A stretch of 64,000 bases of DNA from Zingiber officinale (lineage: Eukaryota; Streptophyta; Magnoliopsida; Zingiberales; Zingiberaceae), in contig NC_056004.1 in assembly GCF_018446385.1 (NCBI RefSeq), positions 26,418,492-26,482,491 on the forward strand, written 5' to 3'. This document shows, piece after piece, positions 47,066 to 58,380 of this stretch. The notes under the pieces were generated by a model, which did no database searches, had not been told where the DNA came from, and worked only from the letters and a program-made list of their open reading frames with translations. A program made the translations under genes and the position numbers. The stretch's first letter is position 1. Each line of letters opens with the position of its first letter.

Positions 47066-47584
47066 TAAGGGTGTCAATTCGGGTGGGTCGGGTCGGGTTG
47101 GGTCGGGTTAAATTTTTTTTTTTTTTTTATAACCCAACCCGAACCCGACCCGAACCCGAATTCAACCCGAAACTCCTAAACCCGAACCCGAACCCGCCCA
47201 ACCCGCCCAACCCGAACCCAACCCGTGTAACCCGAAAATTCGATTCAAAATGACTTTTTGGAGTTATTTTCCCTATAATTCTTTACTTTTATCTGAATAT
47301 TTCATCATTATCATACTAACTTGATATTAATATACATAAAACATCTTAATTTTCAAAATAAAATTTGATTTAACCCTAAAAAAACCCCACTAAACCCTAT
47401 ATTTGGGTCAACCCGGGTCAACCCGGGTCAACCCGAACCCGACCCGATCCAACCCGAAAATCTTCAACCCGAATACCCTCTAACCCGAACCCGACCCGAA
47501 CCCGAAAATGTCCAACCCGAACCTGATTTTTTTCGGGTCGATTCGGGTTGGGTCGTCGGGTCGGGTTCATTTTTGACACCCCTA
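47066..47584. mobile_element. hAT-like MITE, 519 bp
   Basis: Ends TAAGGGTGTCAA and TTGACACCCCTA form 12-bp inverted repeats with one mismatch, flanked by the 8-bp duplication CTCATCGT (47058-47065, 47585-47592). Inside are many ACCCGACCCGAACCC units on one side and GGGTCGGGTTGGG on the other, so most of the element can fold as a long hairpin. No coding capacity. Confidence 0.9.
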
Positions 47585-48124
47585 CTCATCGTTGTTCACA
47601 ACTTCACTTGTTGTGATCAACACGATAAAGAAGGTCTCATACCCTTCATTTATCCTAAAATCTACATTCTCCCCAATGTAGTCAAATGCCCATCCTTGAG
47701 CATTTTGAACGTGTCACAACTTGTAACCACTTGAACAATGAGGATATGCACTCCCCATTAAAGTTCCAACGCTCAACCTTGAGCATATTTTTAAAAGAAG
47801 GTTAACCACCTTCCAAGGTTCATGAAAAATAGGTTTCATGCCCTTAGTGAGTAACTCCCCCTAAAGACATGGTGGTAACTTCTGTCATTGCACCAACAAT
47901 GACTTGGAATCCCTAAACCTTTAGGAAACCCAAAATTAGAAGTTTCGAGATTCAAATATTCAAAATTTGAAACACCCTCAGCCTAAACTTCTTCTTAGTC
48001 TCACTTAGCCAATCCAACCTTGTTTTCAACATGAAAATACCCTTTTTATGTATACAAATGTATTTAGAGGGTTTGAAAAGGTTCCCTAGACTAAACATGG
48101 TTCAAAAGTGCTGAAATTAGGCTT

Positions 48125-48330
48125 TCCCAGCCAAAATCAGCAACTTGGATCGATTGGAGTTGGGTTCCAATCGATTGGACCATGCTGAATCGATTCACTG
48201 ATCGATTCAGGCTTCTTGGATCGATCGACTGATCGATCCAGTGAGCTTCTGCTCGCGGAAACTGCCTTCTCAATCGATTCACTGATCGATTGAGGCACTC
48301 CAGTCGATCGGGTGATCGATTGAAGCCCTG
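48125..48330. repeat. Internal palindrome array of W
   Basis: CCAATCGATTGG- and GATCGATCGACTGATCGATC-type inverted repeats between gag and the polypurine tract. Position matches Y's internal array, but no ORF follows it here. Confidence 0.7.
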
Positions 48331-48991
48331 ATATTTCTGAAATTCACTTTCAGTGAATTTTAGAAACCCCTAGAAAAATCTACAAAATTCCAAAAATCGT
48401 AAAAATTTGTGTAGACATTATTTAGGGTATACTTTATCATGGAAAAATAGTTTTCTAAGAAAATACTTCATATTTTCAAAGATTGACACAAACTTGAAAA
48501 CTTACAAAAACTTTAGTGTTTTCTTCAAGTTTGTGTCTAACTATTCAATGATGATTACTATCAAAAGATAGCCTTCACCAAGGTTTTCCAAAAGCATTTT
48601 AAAAATATTTTCAAAACCAATATCCCACCATGTTCCTTGGGCTTAATGCACATGACTTGTACATTAGCTTTTCCAGTGATGGGAAAACACATAACTATGT
48701 GTTTTGATGAACTTAAAACTCAAGGAAATGCACTAACTCAGCATGTTGAGTTTTGTTCGTCTTCCTAACATCTCACTTGTATCTATTGTGTATAAAACAC
48801 ATACAAGTCATCTTATAGGTCTTTGTGAGATGTTAATTTTGGTTTTGCCCTAACCTAGGGTTCATGCATATTTATCTAGGCATCTTGTGGATATTGACCA
48901 TCCACCTAGGATGTCATTTGGTATACCACTTGATGATAACTTCCATTTGTCCTTAATTTTAAGGAAATAACATAATGCATGATAATGTTAT

Positions 48992-50814
48992 TGTTAGGAT
49001 CGATGATCGCGGCTAGAGAGGGGGGTGTGAATAGCCGCCCCAAATTCGCGTTTCTTCCTACGATTAGGGTTAGCGCAGTGGAAATAACTAGATAGAAACG
49101 CAAAAAGGAAAGATCAAACCTCAAACTCGAACTCGAAGATGTAACGAGGTTCAGAGATGAAACTCCTACTCCTCGGCGTGTCCGTAAGGTGGACGAAGCC
49201 TATCAATCCATCGGTGGATGAGTCCCCGGAAAACTGGCTAATAAGAACTCCTTCTGGGTGGAGAAACCTCACCACAAACTTTTGCAACAACAAGATCAGA
49301 GTACAAGTACAAGAAGCACAGCAAGATACAAATATAAAGATGAATGTAACAACTCTTGCTTGCCTTCTCGTCGTCGACTGAAATCTGTAAATGAAGCACC
49401 AACTTCACAGAATCACAGCAGCAGCTGAAACCAGTCGAAGAAGTCGAGGAAGCTCACGCGAAGCTTCGGAGCTCAGTAAAGCTCAAGAGCACAGCTTTCA
49501 GAAGAACAGCAGCTCAGTTCAGAGGAGGAAGAAGAAGGAAGGAAAGTGTAGAAGCCCTTGAACTCCTTTTATAACCTGCACTCAACCTGCACTGCACCTG
49601 CGAAGAACAGAAGATAGAAAACTAGCCATTGTGAGCCAACGGCTAGGGCTGGACCGATCAGAACATCTCCTGATCGGTCCAGGAAGACCCTGATCGGTCC
49701 TGGGACCGATCAGCATGCATGTCCCTTCCTTTCCTCCCGAACTTCTTGCCTTCTGATCGTTGTTTCCTGATCGGTCTACAGACCGATCAGATAACACTCA
49801 GTAGGCTACTATTTGGTTACTGATCGGTCACCAGACCGATCCAGATACCCAGTGTATCACTGGATCGATCCACTGATCGATCCAGAGCTTGGTTTTTGCC
49901 CAAACCAAGTCCCAAACCTTCCAAACCAATATCCGGTCAACCTTGACCTATTGGTACATCATGCTTAGCATCCGGTCACTCCCTTGACCTGCTAAGACTC
50001 CCCAACAAGTGTCCGGTCAATCCCTTTGACCCACTTGGTCTTTCCAACACCAGATGTCCGATCACCCTTGATCCATCTGGATTTTTCCCTTGCCCGGCTT
50101 CACTCACCAGGACTTTCACCTAGCTTCACTCACTAGGGTTTTCACCTAGCTTCACTCACCAGGATTTCTAATCTGCCCGGCTTCACTCACCAGGACTTTC
50201 CAACTGCCTGGCTTCACTCACCAGGACTTTCCCACTGCCTGGCTTCACTCACCAGGACTTTCCCACTGCCGGTCCAGAGAACGAGCTACCGAGCCCTCTC
50301 TGACCACAGTTCGGAGAACGAGCTACCGAGCCCTCTCCGACTTTCATCCGGTCCAGAGAACGAGCTCCCGAGCCCTCTCTGACCACAGTCCGGAGAACGA
50401 GCTACCGAGCCCTCTCCGACTTCCCATTTCCGGTCCAGAGAACGAGCTACCGAGCCCTCTCTGACCTAGTCCGGAGAACGAGCTACCGAGCCCTCTCCAA
50501 CTTCCACTTGCCAAGTTCCCATACTTGGACTTCTCCGTGCCAAGTCTCCATACTTGGACTTTCTCCCGTGCTAAGCTCCCTGCTTGGACTTTTCCCAGTC
50601 AGGTCAACTCACCTCGGGTCAACCAGGTCAACCTTGACCACGGGTTGCACCCACAATCTCCCAAGCTTGTATCCTTGTAAAATATCAAGATACAACTTTT
50701 CTGTTCACGTCAAACATTGTCAAACATAACTCGTCAAACATCAAAACACAACTCGAGTCAAGTCAACTCGAGTCAGGTCAACCAGGTCAACCTTGACCTA
50801 AGGTTGCACCAACA
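48992..50814 (-). repeat. V 3' LTR
   Basis: U3 contains GAGAACGAGCTACCGAGCCC repeats (50275-50495), GGCTTCACTCACCAGGACTT repeats (50095-50270) and GATCGGTC palindromes (49655-49885). A TATA box (GGTTATAAAAGG on the minus strand, 49576-49565) follows. Confidence 0.92.
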
Positions 50815-51284
50815 ATCTCCCCCTTTTTGATATTTGACAAAACCCATAATCAAGTTAGGTTAGCCCGATAACCTAACTTAGGTTTTCCAATGTTCTTCCC
50901 TGAACATTCTCTATTCTCCTCAAACCTACACTCTCCCCCTTTTTGACACACATCAAAAAGAGTGAATCAAGGTCAAGAGTTTCTTCCTAATGAAAGTCAC
51001 ATACCTTTCATTGAAACTCTTAATTTCCCCCTTGATACTAAGGTCCAACAATTAACTTAGTGATAATCCCATATCACTCAAGTCTTTAGGAGTAAAAACT
51101 CCCCCTAAAAGTCAACTCCCCTTGACTAATAGATAAAATTCCCCCTATAGGTCAACTCCCCCTTGACCATTGCACCAACAATGTCTTGGAGAGTTTCAAA
51201 CCTTCAAAATACCAACTCCCGAGCTGAAATTTCAGACAACCAGTCGAATTTCAGCAATTTGGCACGCTTGGTCACGGCGACCGG

Positions 51285-51360
51285 TTGACCAGACTCGGTC
51301 CAGTGACCGATCCACACAGACCTGGACCGATCAGGGAACCTCCTGATCGGTCCACGACCT
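51285..51360. repeat. Internal palindrome array of V (short)
   Basis: A few GGTCC-N-GGACCGATC pairs, in the same relative place as the arrays in Y and W. Confidence 0.55.
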
Positions 51361-52470
51361 CTGATTTCTGATTTCTGAATTTTTCTTCTCCCGAAATTCA
51401 GAAACCTCTAGAAAATCACAGAAAATTCGAAAAATTGTAAAATTTTGAGGATACATTCCTCATAACATATACTATCATGGAAAAATAGTTTTCTATGAAA
51501 ATAAGTTCCATTTTCAAATCTTGATACAAAGTTCAAAAGACTTTGAAATAGCTCAAAGTTAACTCATCTTTGTATCACTTTGCTCAATGATGAATGCTAT
51601 CACTAGAAAAGCTTCATCAAGGTTTTTCAAATCAATTTTGAAATGATTTTAAACCATTTAATTTAGGACCACAATCTTTGGGTGAAATGTACATGACTTG
51701 TACATAAGCTTTCCCTATGATCCCCAATTTCGAATTAGGCTCATCTAGGTACAAGAACTATGCACCTTGATTATAACTCATGATCCTAATATCTCACACA
51801 CATCTAAGGTGTATCAAACACACCCAAGTCAATTTTGATGTGAGATATGGGTTTAGGTTATCTTAGGCTAAGGTCTCATGCATTTTCTAAACATCAATTT
51901 GATCTCCATATCAAATTGTGTTTTTAACCTTAAATCAATTTCATTGATTATAAATGCAAGAAATGATGACATGGCATAAAATGATATCATACATAATAAC
52001 ATGTGCCAATGTCATGATGTCATGGCATAAAGTATAAAACTTAAATAAAGCATGACATTTAACTAACCTAAGCATTATCATGACATTTTAAATGATCATA
52101 AAATAAATATGATGTCATGACATGGCATATGGCAAACAATACATGGCAAATAGCATATAAAGGTATAGAAAATACCTAATTCTAGCCTTAGTTGCCATTT
52201 TTGATAATTTTGATCATTTTACCATAAATTCTATATTCCTAAGTGTAATAGACCTAAAATCAAATACAAAAGATTTTTAGATCACTATGTGCCAATTAGA
52301 TTGACTCTAGAAAACTCCTCAAATGAGATTGGCACATCCTAATCACCTTAGGAATAATTTTCCATTTCATTTTCAAGGCTTGATTACACCTTGAAAATTC
52401 CTAAAGTGCCACCTTTTGCCATGATTAGGTTAACTACCTAGTCAAGTAAGGTTGGCACACCCTAACTCAT

Positions 52471-53939
52471 CTAGCGTGATGGAATCACGCTCCTAGGAAC
52501 CGAATACTTATTGGAGCTCATTGGGTTCACTAAGTATTCACTAGGGATGACTTCCCTAGCAACCCTTCTAATGACCCTCCTAGGCTTTGAAGCCTTGGTC
52601 ATTTGGGACTCATCAAGATCAACTCTAGGGGTGACTCCCCTTGTGACCTTGGTGATGGTCTTCCTTGCCCTAGATTTTGTTCCATAATCTAATGGAACAT
52701 TGTGATAAGTGGGCTTGACCACTTGGGACTTAGGTTTGTGATCCAAACCTTTCATGTCCTTGGACTTGGGTTTTTGACCCTTAGACCCTAGAGTTGACTT
52801 CTCTAAATTTTTAAGGTCTTTTCTAAAGTGTCAAGTCTTGACCTCAAGACTTGATTCTCCTTTTCTAATACCTCAAGTTTTAATTTGTCATTGTTCTTTG
52901 AGGTACTCCTAGGCATATGTCTAGTTGTTTTGGGATTTCTACCTAGGTTCTCCCTAACCTTAGATGAGTTAATCCTAGGATTGACATTTCTAGTGTTGTC
53001 CTTACCTAGGCTAACATGTTTAGCACCTAAGCACATATATTGGTTCCTAAAGTTAACATGCTTATCATTATTAACAATTGCAACAAAACTACTAGCATGT
53101 GTCTTATTGCAAGAGTGAGACTTAAATGTTACCTTAGGGTTTGCCTTCGCTCCCCCTATTGACGTGCTTGGTCTCTTGTCCTTGTGAGGTTGCCTCCCCC
53201 TCGGACATTGACTCCTATAGTGTCCCCTTTGCTTGCATTGGAAGCACACCACGTGCTCCTTGCCCTTGCGTGTTGGGACTCCGGCTTCCTTGACTTTTGG
53301 TGCCGGTGGAGTCTTCCTAATCCTCCTTGGACACTTACTCTTGTAATGTCCATACTCCCTACACTCAAAGCACATTATGTGTAATTTATTTGAAATTGAA
53401 ATGCTTGAGTTACCTAGGGTTGAGGATGGATGAACGCTCTCTCCTTCATCCCTTCCGGAGGTAGAAGCTTCTTCTTCTTGCTCCGAACTTGAAGAAGAAC
53501 TCTCCTCCTCTTCTTCTTTAGATGTTGAGTGGCCCTCAACTTCTAAATCTATTCCTCCATGAAGTGAGCTACTTGGCTCACTTGACTCCTCTTCATGACT
53601 TGAAGTGGAGTTCTCCTCATGGAACTTTGCCAAGTTGTTCCACAACTCCTTGGCATCGTTATATCCACCTATCCTACACAAAACATCATTAGGTAAAGAA
53701 AATTCAAAAATTTTCAATACCTCATCGTTGACTAGGGATTGGTGGACTTGTTCCTTGGTCCACTCCTTCTTCTCTAGGGTTTCTTCTTTCTTGTCCATTG
53801 GAGGCTTGAAACCTAATTGAACACAACTCCAATTTTCAAGGTTAGTCATAAGAAAATACCTCATTCTTACCTTCCAATACGCGAAGTCGTCGCGGTCATA
53901 GAAAGGTGGAATGGTGATGTCTTCTCCGAGTTGATCCAT
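52471..53939 (-). pseudogene. V gag, frameshifted near the C-terminus
   Basis: 378 codons from 53939: copia gag fold (PPFYDRDDFAYWKVRMRYFL, then AKELWNNLAKFHEE), Ser/Glu-rich spacer, then two CCHC knuckles (CFECREYGHYKSKC and CFQCKQRGHYRSQC). The frame ends at a TAG near 52803 and resumes in another frame at 52755-52471 (HKPKSQVV..., REVIPSEYL), where it matches the C-terminus of W's gag (REVIPSE). One base-level shift therefore separates an otherwise complete gag. No pol follows. Confidence 0.85.
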
Positions 53940-53987
53940 CTCTAGCTTGTGCTCCCTCGGGTGTTAATCCGGCGAAGAGCGACCTCG

Positions 53988-53998
53988 CTCTGATACCA
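53988..53998 (-). other. V primer-binding site
   Basis: TGGTATCAGAG on the minus strand, two bases inside the 5' LTR end. Confidence 0.9.
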
Positions 53999-54000
53999 CT

Positions 54001-55796
54001 TGTTAGGATCGATGATCGCAGCTAGAGAGGGGGGGGGTGTGAATAGCCGCCCCAAATTCGCGTTTCTTCCTACGATTAGGGTTAGCGCAGCGGAAATAAC
54101 TAAATAGAAATGCAAAAAGGAAAGATCAAACCTCAAACTCGAACTCGACGATATAACGAGGTTCGGAGATGAAACTCCTACTCCTCGGCGTGTCCGTAAG
54201 GTGGACGAAGCCTATCAATCCGTCGGTGGATGAGTCCCCGGAAAATCGGCTAATAAGAACTCCTTCTGGGTGGAGAAACCTCACCACAAACTTTTGCAAC
54301 AGCAAGATCAGAGTACAAGTACAAGAAGCACAGCAAGATACAAATATAAAGATGAATGTAACAACTCTTGCTTGCCTTCTCGCCGTCGACTGAAATCTGT
54401 AGATGAAGCACCAACTTCACAGAATCACAGCAGCAGCTAAAACCAGTCGAAGAAGTCGAGGAAGCTCACGCGAAGCTTCGGAGCTCAGCAAAGCTCAAGA
54501 GCACAGCTTTCAGAAGAACAGCAGCTCAGTTCAGAGGAGGAAGAAGAAGGAAGGAAAGTGTAGAAGCCCTTAAACTCCTTTTATAACCTGCACTCAACCT
54601 GCACTGTACCTGCGAAGAACAGAAGACAGAAGACTAGCCGTTGTGAGCCAACGGCTAGGGCTGGACCGATCAGAACATCTCCTGATCGGTCCAAGAAGAC
54701 CCTGATCGGTCCAGGAAGACCCTGATCGGTCCTGGGGACCGATCAGAGCTTCCTCTGATCGGTCTAGGGGCCGATCAGCATGCATGTCCCTTCCTTTTCT
54801 CTCGAACTTCTTGCCTTCTGATCGTTGTTTCCTGATCGGTCTGCAGACCGATCAGATAACACTCAGTAGGCTACTGTTTGGCTACTGATCGGTCACCAGA
54901 CTGATCCAGATACCCAGTGTATCATTGGATCAATCCACTGATCAATCCAGAGCTTGGTTTTTGCCCAAACCAAGTCCCAAACCTTCCAAACCAACATCCG
55001 GTCAACCTTGACCTGTTGGTACATCATGCTTAGCATCCGGTCACTCCCTTGACCTGCTAAGACTCCCCAACAAGTGTCCGGTCAATCCCTTTGACCCACT
55101 TGGTCTTTCCAACACCAGATGTCCGATCACCCTTGATCCATCTGGATTTTTCCCTTGCCCGGCTTCACTCACCAGGACTTTCCAACTGCCTGGCTTCACT
55201 CACCAGGACTTTCCCACTGCCTGGCTTCACTCACCAGGACTTTCCCACTGCCGGTCCAGAGAACGAGCTACCGAGCCCTCTCTGACCACAGTTCGGAGAA
55301 CGAGCTACCGAGCCCTCTCCGACTTTCATCCGGTCCAGAGAACGAGCTACCGAGCCCTCTCTGACCACAGTCCGGAGAACGAGCTACCGAGCCCTCTCCG
55401 AATTCCCATTTCCGGTCCAGAGAATGAGCTACTGAGCCCTCTCTGACCTAGTCCGGAGAACGAGCTACCGAGCCCTCTCCAACTTCCACTTGCCAAGTTC
55501 CCATACTTGGACTTCTCCGTGCCAAGTCTCCATACTTGGACTTTCTCCCGTGCCAAGCTCCCTGCTTGGACTTTTCCCAGTCAGGTCAACTCACCTCGGG
55601 TCAACTAGGTCAACCTTGACCATGGGTTGCACCCACAATCTCCCAAGCTTGTATCCTTGTAAAATATCAAGATACAACTTTTCTGTTCACGTCAAACATT
55701 GTCAAACATAACTCGTCAAACATCAAAACACAACTCGAGTCAAGTCAACTCGAGTCAGGTCAACCAGGTCAACCTTGACCTAAGGTTGCACCAACA
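54001..55796 (-). repeat. V 5' LTR
   Basis: Partner of 48992-50814, with the palindromes at 54660-54950 and the TATA box at 54588-54577. It has fewer CACTCACCAGG repeats than the partner, so tandem copy number has changed since insertion. Confidence 0.92.
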
Positions 55797-56504
55797 GTTA
55801 TGGCATACATCAAAAAGAAATAATTTTCAGAAGAAAATTTCCTATAACTACATGATGTATGTATGTCATGACATGGTATTTTTGAGTTTTTCATAATAAG
55901 TCATGAATGCACAAATAAAACATGATGTCATGATATATAATGGGCAACCAAACATGGCAAGATTTAGCATAATTAAAATATACCTAGATTATCTATCTAA
56001 GTATCCTTAACCCTTAGCTAATCCTAAAGCATAAACCCTAGATTGCCCAATTTCCTTAAGAAAATGCCAAAACCCAACTTGACATTTCTTTAATCTCTTG
56101 AATTAATTATGCCAATTAAAAATTTAAAACATTCCTCAAATGTTGACATATTTCATTTTCCCATAAGAGTAATCACTTTAAATTAAGGCTTGGATTTGCC
56201 TTAAATTCCTAAGACAATACCAAAGTCCCAATTTGGTATTTCTTAACACTTGATTTCTTGTGTCATTTAATGTCATCTCAAATTTCTTCCTTTATAGCAC
56301 ATTTTACTCTTTCCAAGAGTAACAATAAATCCATTTCATTTTCCAAGGTTAACAAAAACCTTGAAAATGCACCTTGAGTGTCAATTTCTTCAAAGTTGGG
56401 TTAACTACCCTTCTTCTCAGAGTTGACACTCTCTAACCCATCTATGGGATAGAGAAAATGCTCCTAGGAACCCAAAACCTATTGGTGCTCCTTGGATGCT
56501 CTAG

Positions 56505-58247
56505 CTATTCACTAGGGATAACTTCCCTAGATACCTTTCTAGCGACCTTGTTTGGCTTCTTAGAAGTCTTGGTCACTTTTTCTAGGTCAACTCTAGGGAT
56601 TGCTTCCCTTGTAACCTTCTTTGTGACTTTATTAGACTTCTTAGAAGTCTTAGTCACATTTGTTGCAAAAATACTCTTAGGGATAACTTCCCTTGTATTT
56701 TTGGCTTGACCACTAGACCTAGGGTTGGTTCCATAACTATATGGAACCCTATGGTAAGAGATTACATCCTTCTTAGCCTTTGGTTTGTATCCCAAACCTC
56801 TATGGCCATTAGATGACCTTTGTGCTCCTAGACCTAGGCTATGCTCATTTTGCCCTTTTAGGATATTTTCCATCCTTTTTAGGGTCTTTTCCATTTTATC
56901 AAGCCTTGACCTCAAGACTTGATTTTCTATCACTAAGTCCTTAGTTTTTGGTTTTCCATTAAATTTATGAGCATTTTTATTTCTAGGCTTGTAGCTAAGG
57001 TCCTTAGTGTGATTGCTTAGATTTTTATCTACCTTCCTAATACTAGGTGTGGTAGTTTTAGCATGGTAAGCTACATTATTTTCCTTAATTTTACCATGCT
57101 CTCTATTCTTATGGTAAATAGCATTAAAATGATATAAGTTAGAACTAGCATACTTTTCACCATAATGTAAAGGGGTAGGCTCAATAAAAGTTACCTTCCT
57201 TTTTACCTTAGAGGCTCCCCCTTGACTTGAGCTTCCTCCTTGAGCCTTGACCATCTTCTTCTCCTTAGGGCATTGACTCCGGCAATGCCCCTTTTGATTG
57301 CAAGAGAAGCACACAATGTGTTCCTTGCTCTTCTTTGTTCCGGGGATGGTCTCCTTTGGCTTCTCCTTGCCCTTAGGTGCCACTTGGCCCTTCTTCTTGG
57401 CCAATTTAGGGCACTTGCTTTTGTAGTGCCCATGTTCCCTACATTCAAAACATATAATATGATTCTTATTATTAATTGAACTATTTATACCTTCTTGTGT
57501 AGGGGTGGCACTTGCTCCTCCATTTGATATGAATGTAGAGGCTTCCTCTTGATCCGAAATCGATTTCCCTCCAATTGATTTATCTTGACTTGTGGAGGTG
57601 GAAGCTTCTTCATCCTCTTCTTCTCTTGACCCGGATGTGGAGGATTCTCCTTCTTCTTGATCCGGTGTCACCAAGAGTTGCTCCCCCTCAATCCTAGAGG
57701 TGGAGGCTTCACCTTCTTCTTCATCCTCTTGTACATGAAACAAGGAATATGCTCCTTCCTTGCTCTTTTGATTACACTCCCTTGAGAATGAAGCTTCTTG
57801 GATTTCCTCTTCTTCGGAAGTTGAGCATCTCTCAACTTCGGAGTCCTCCTCTTGATCTTGCTCCAATGAGTCACCCTCTTTGGATTCTTCTTGGTTAGGT
57901 ACAGTGGAGGGGATCTCATGAGCCTTTTCCAATTTGCTCCATAGCTCTTTGGCATCTTCAACTTCTCCAATTTTCTCCAAGATGTTGCTCGGCAATAGAT
58001 TGACCAAAAGCTTGGTCACTTTGTCATTGGCCTCACATCTTTGGATTTGTTCTTGGCTCCAATTGCTCCTTTTGAGAACTTTGCCCTTTGAATTCCTTGG
58101 AGTCTTAAAACCTTCCATTAGAGCAAACCATTGCTCTATCTCCATCATCAAGAAATTTTCAATTCTTGATCTCCAAGAATCGAAGCTTGTGGATGTGTAT
58201 GGTGGAGCCACCCTTGTATCAAATCCAAGTCCATCTTGGAATTGCAT
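56505..58247 (-). CDS. W gag (two zinc knuckles)
   Basis: 580 aa, uninterrupted. Gag N-domain at about 15-110 (STSFDSWRSRIENFLMMEIE, then AKELWSKLEKAHE). A long Ser/Glu-rich spacer follows, then two CCHC knuckles near residues 270-345 (CFECREHGHYKSKC and CFSCNQKGHCRSQC). A coiled-coil segment (VLRSRLDKMEKTLKRMEN) and a basic tail with repeated EVIPS/EAIPR-type motifs end the protein. It encapsidates RNA; as pol is absent, any movement needs enzymes from another copia element. The start is at ATG 58247, 121 bases past the primer-binding site. Confidence 0.88.
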   Translation of the reverse strand: MQFQDGLGFDTRVAPPYTSTSFDSWRSRIENFLMMEIEQWFALMEGFKTPRNSKGKVLKRSNWSQEQIQRCEANDKVTKLLVNLLPSNILEKIGEVEDAKELWSKLEKAHEIPSTVPNQEESKEGDSLEQDQEEDSEVERCSTSEEEEIQEASFSRECNQKSKEGAYSLFHVQEDEEEGEASTSRIEGEQLLVTPDQEEGESSTSGSREEEDEEASTSTSQDKSIGGKSISDQEEASTFISNGGASATPTQEGINSSINNKNHIICFECREHGHYKSKCPKLAKKKGQVAPKGKEKPKETIPGTKKSKEHIVCFSCNQKGHCRSQCPKEKKMVKAQGGSSSQGGASKVKRKVTFIEPTPLHYGEKYASSNLYHFNAIYHKNREHGKIKENNVAYHAKTTTPSIRKVDKNLSNHTKDLSYKPRNKNAHKFNGKPKTKDLVIENQVLRSRLDKMEKTLKRMENILKGQNEHSLGLGAQRSSNGHRGLGYKPKAKKDVISYHRVPYSYGTNPRSSGQAKNTREVIPKSIFATNVTKTSKKSNKVTKKVTREAIPRVDLEKVTKTSKKPNKVARKVSREVIPSE

Positions 58248-58367
58248 CTTGAAGTTGAGCTTCTTGAATTCTTTGACTTTGATGAATTTGCTCCAACTTC
58301 TTCACCCTCTAGCTTTGCTTGTTATGTTTGCCCCTTCCGGCGGTGATTCCGGTGAAGAGCAACCTTG

Positions 58368-58378
58368 CTCTGATACCA
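58368..58378 (-). other. W primer-binding site
   Basis: TGGTATCAGAG on the minus strand beside the 5' LTR. Confidence 0.9.
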
Positions 58379-58380
58379 CT

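Larger units (their letters stand above)
48992..55796 (-). mobile_element. V: gag-only LTR element nested in W
   Basis: LTRs 48992-50814 and 54001-55796; duplication GTTAT at 48987-48991 and 55797-55801. The primer-binding site is at 53998-53988 and a polypurine AAAAAGGGGGAGATT adjoins 50815. The 3.2-kb internal region codes a gag only. LTRs belong to the same family as solo LTR S. Confidence 0.95.

Noticed and set aside
47100-47580. Interstitial telomere-like array
   Set aside because: The unit is CCCGAA/CCCGAC, not CCCTAAA, and it sits inside a MITE with inverted ends and an 8-bp duplication.
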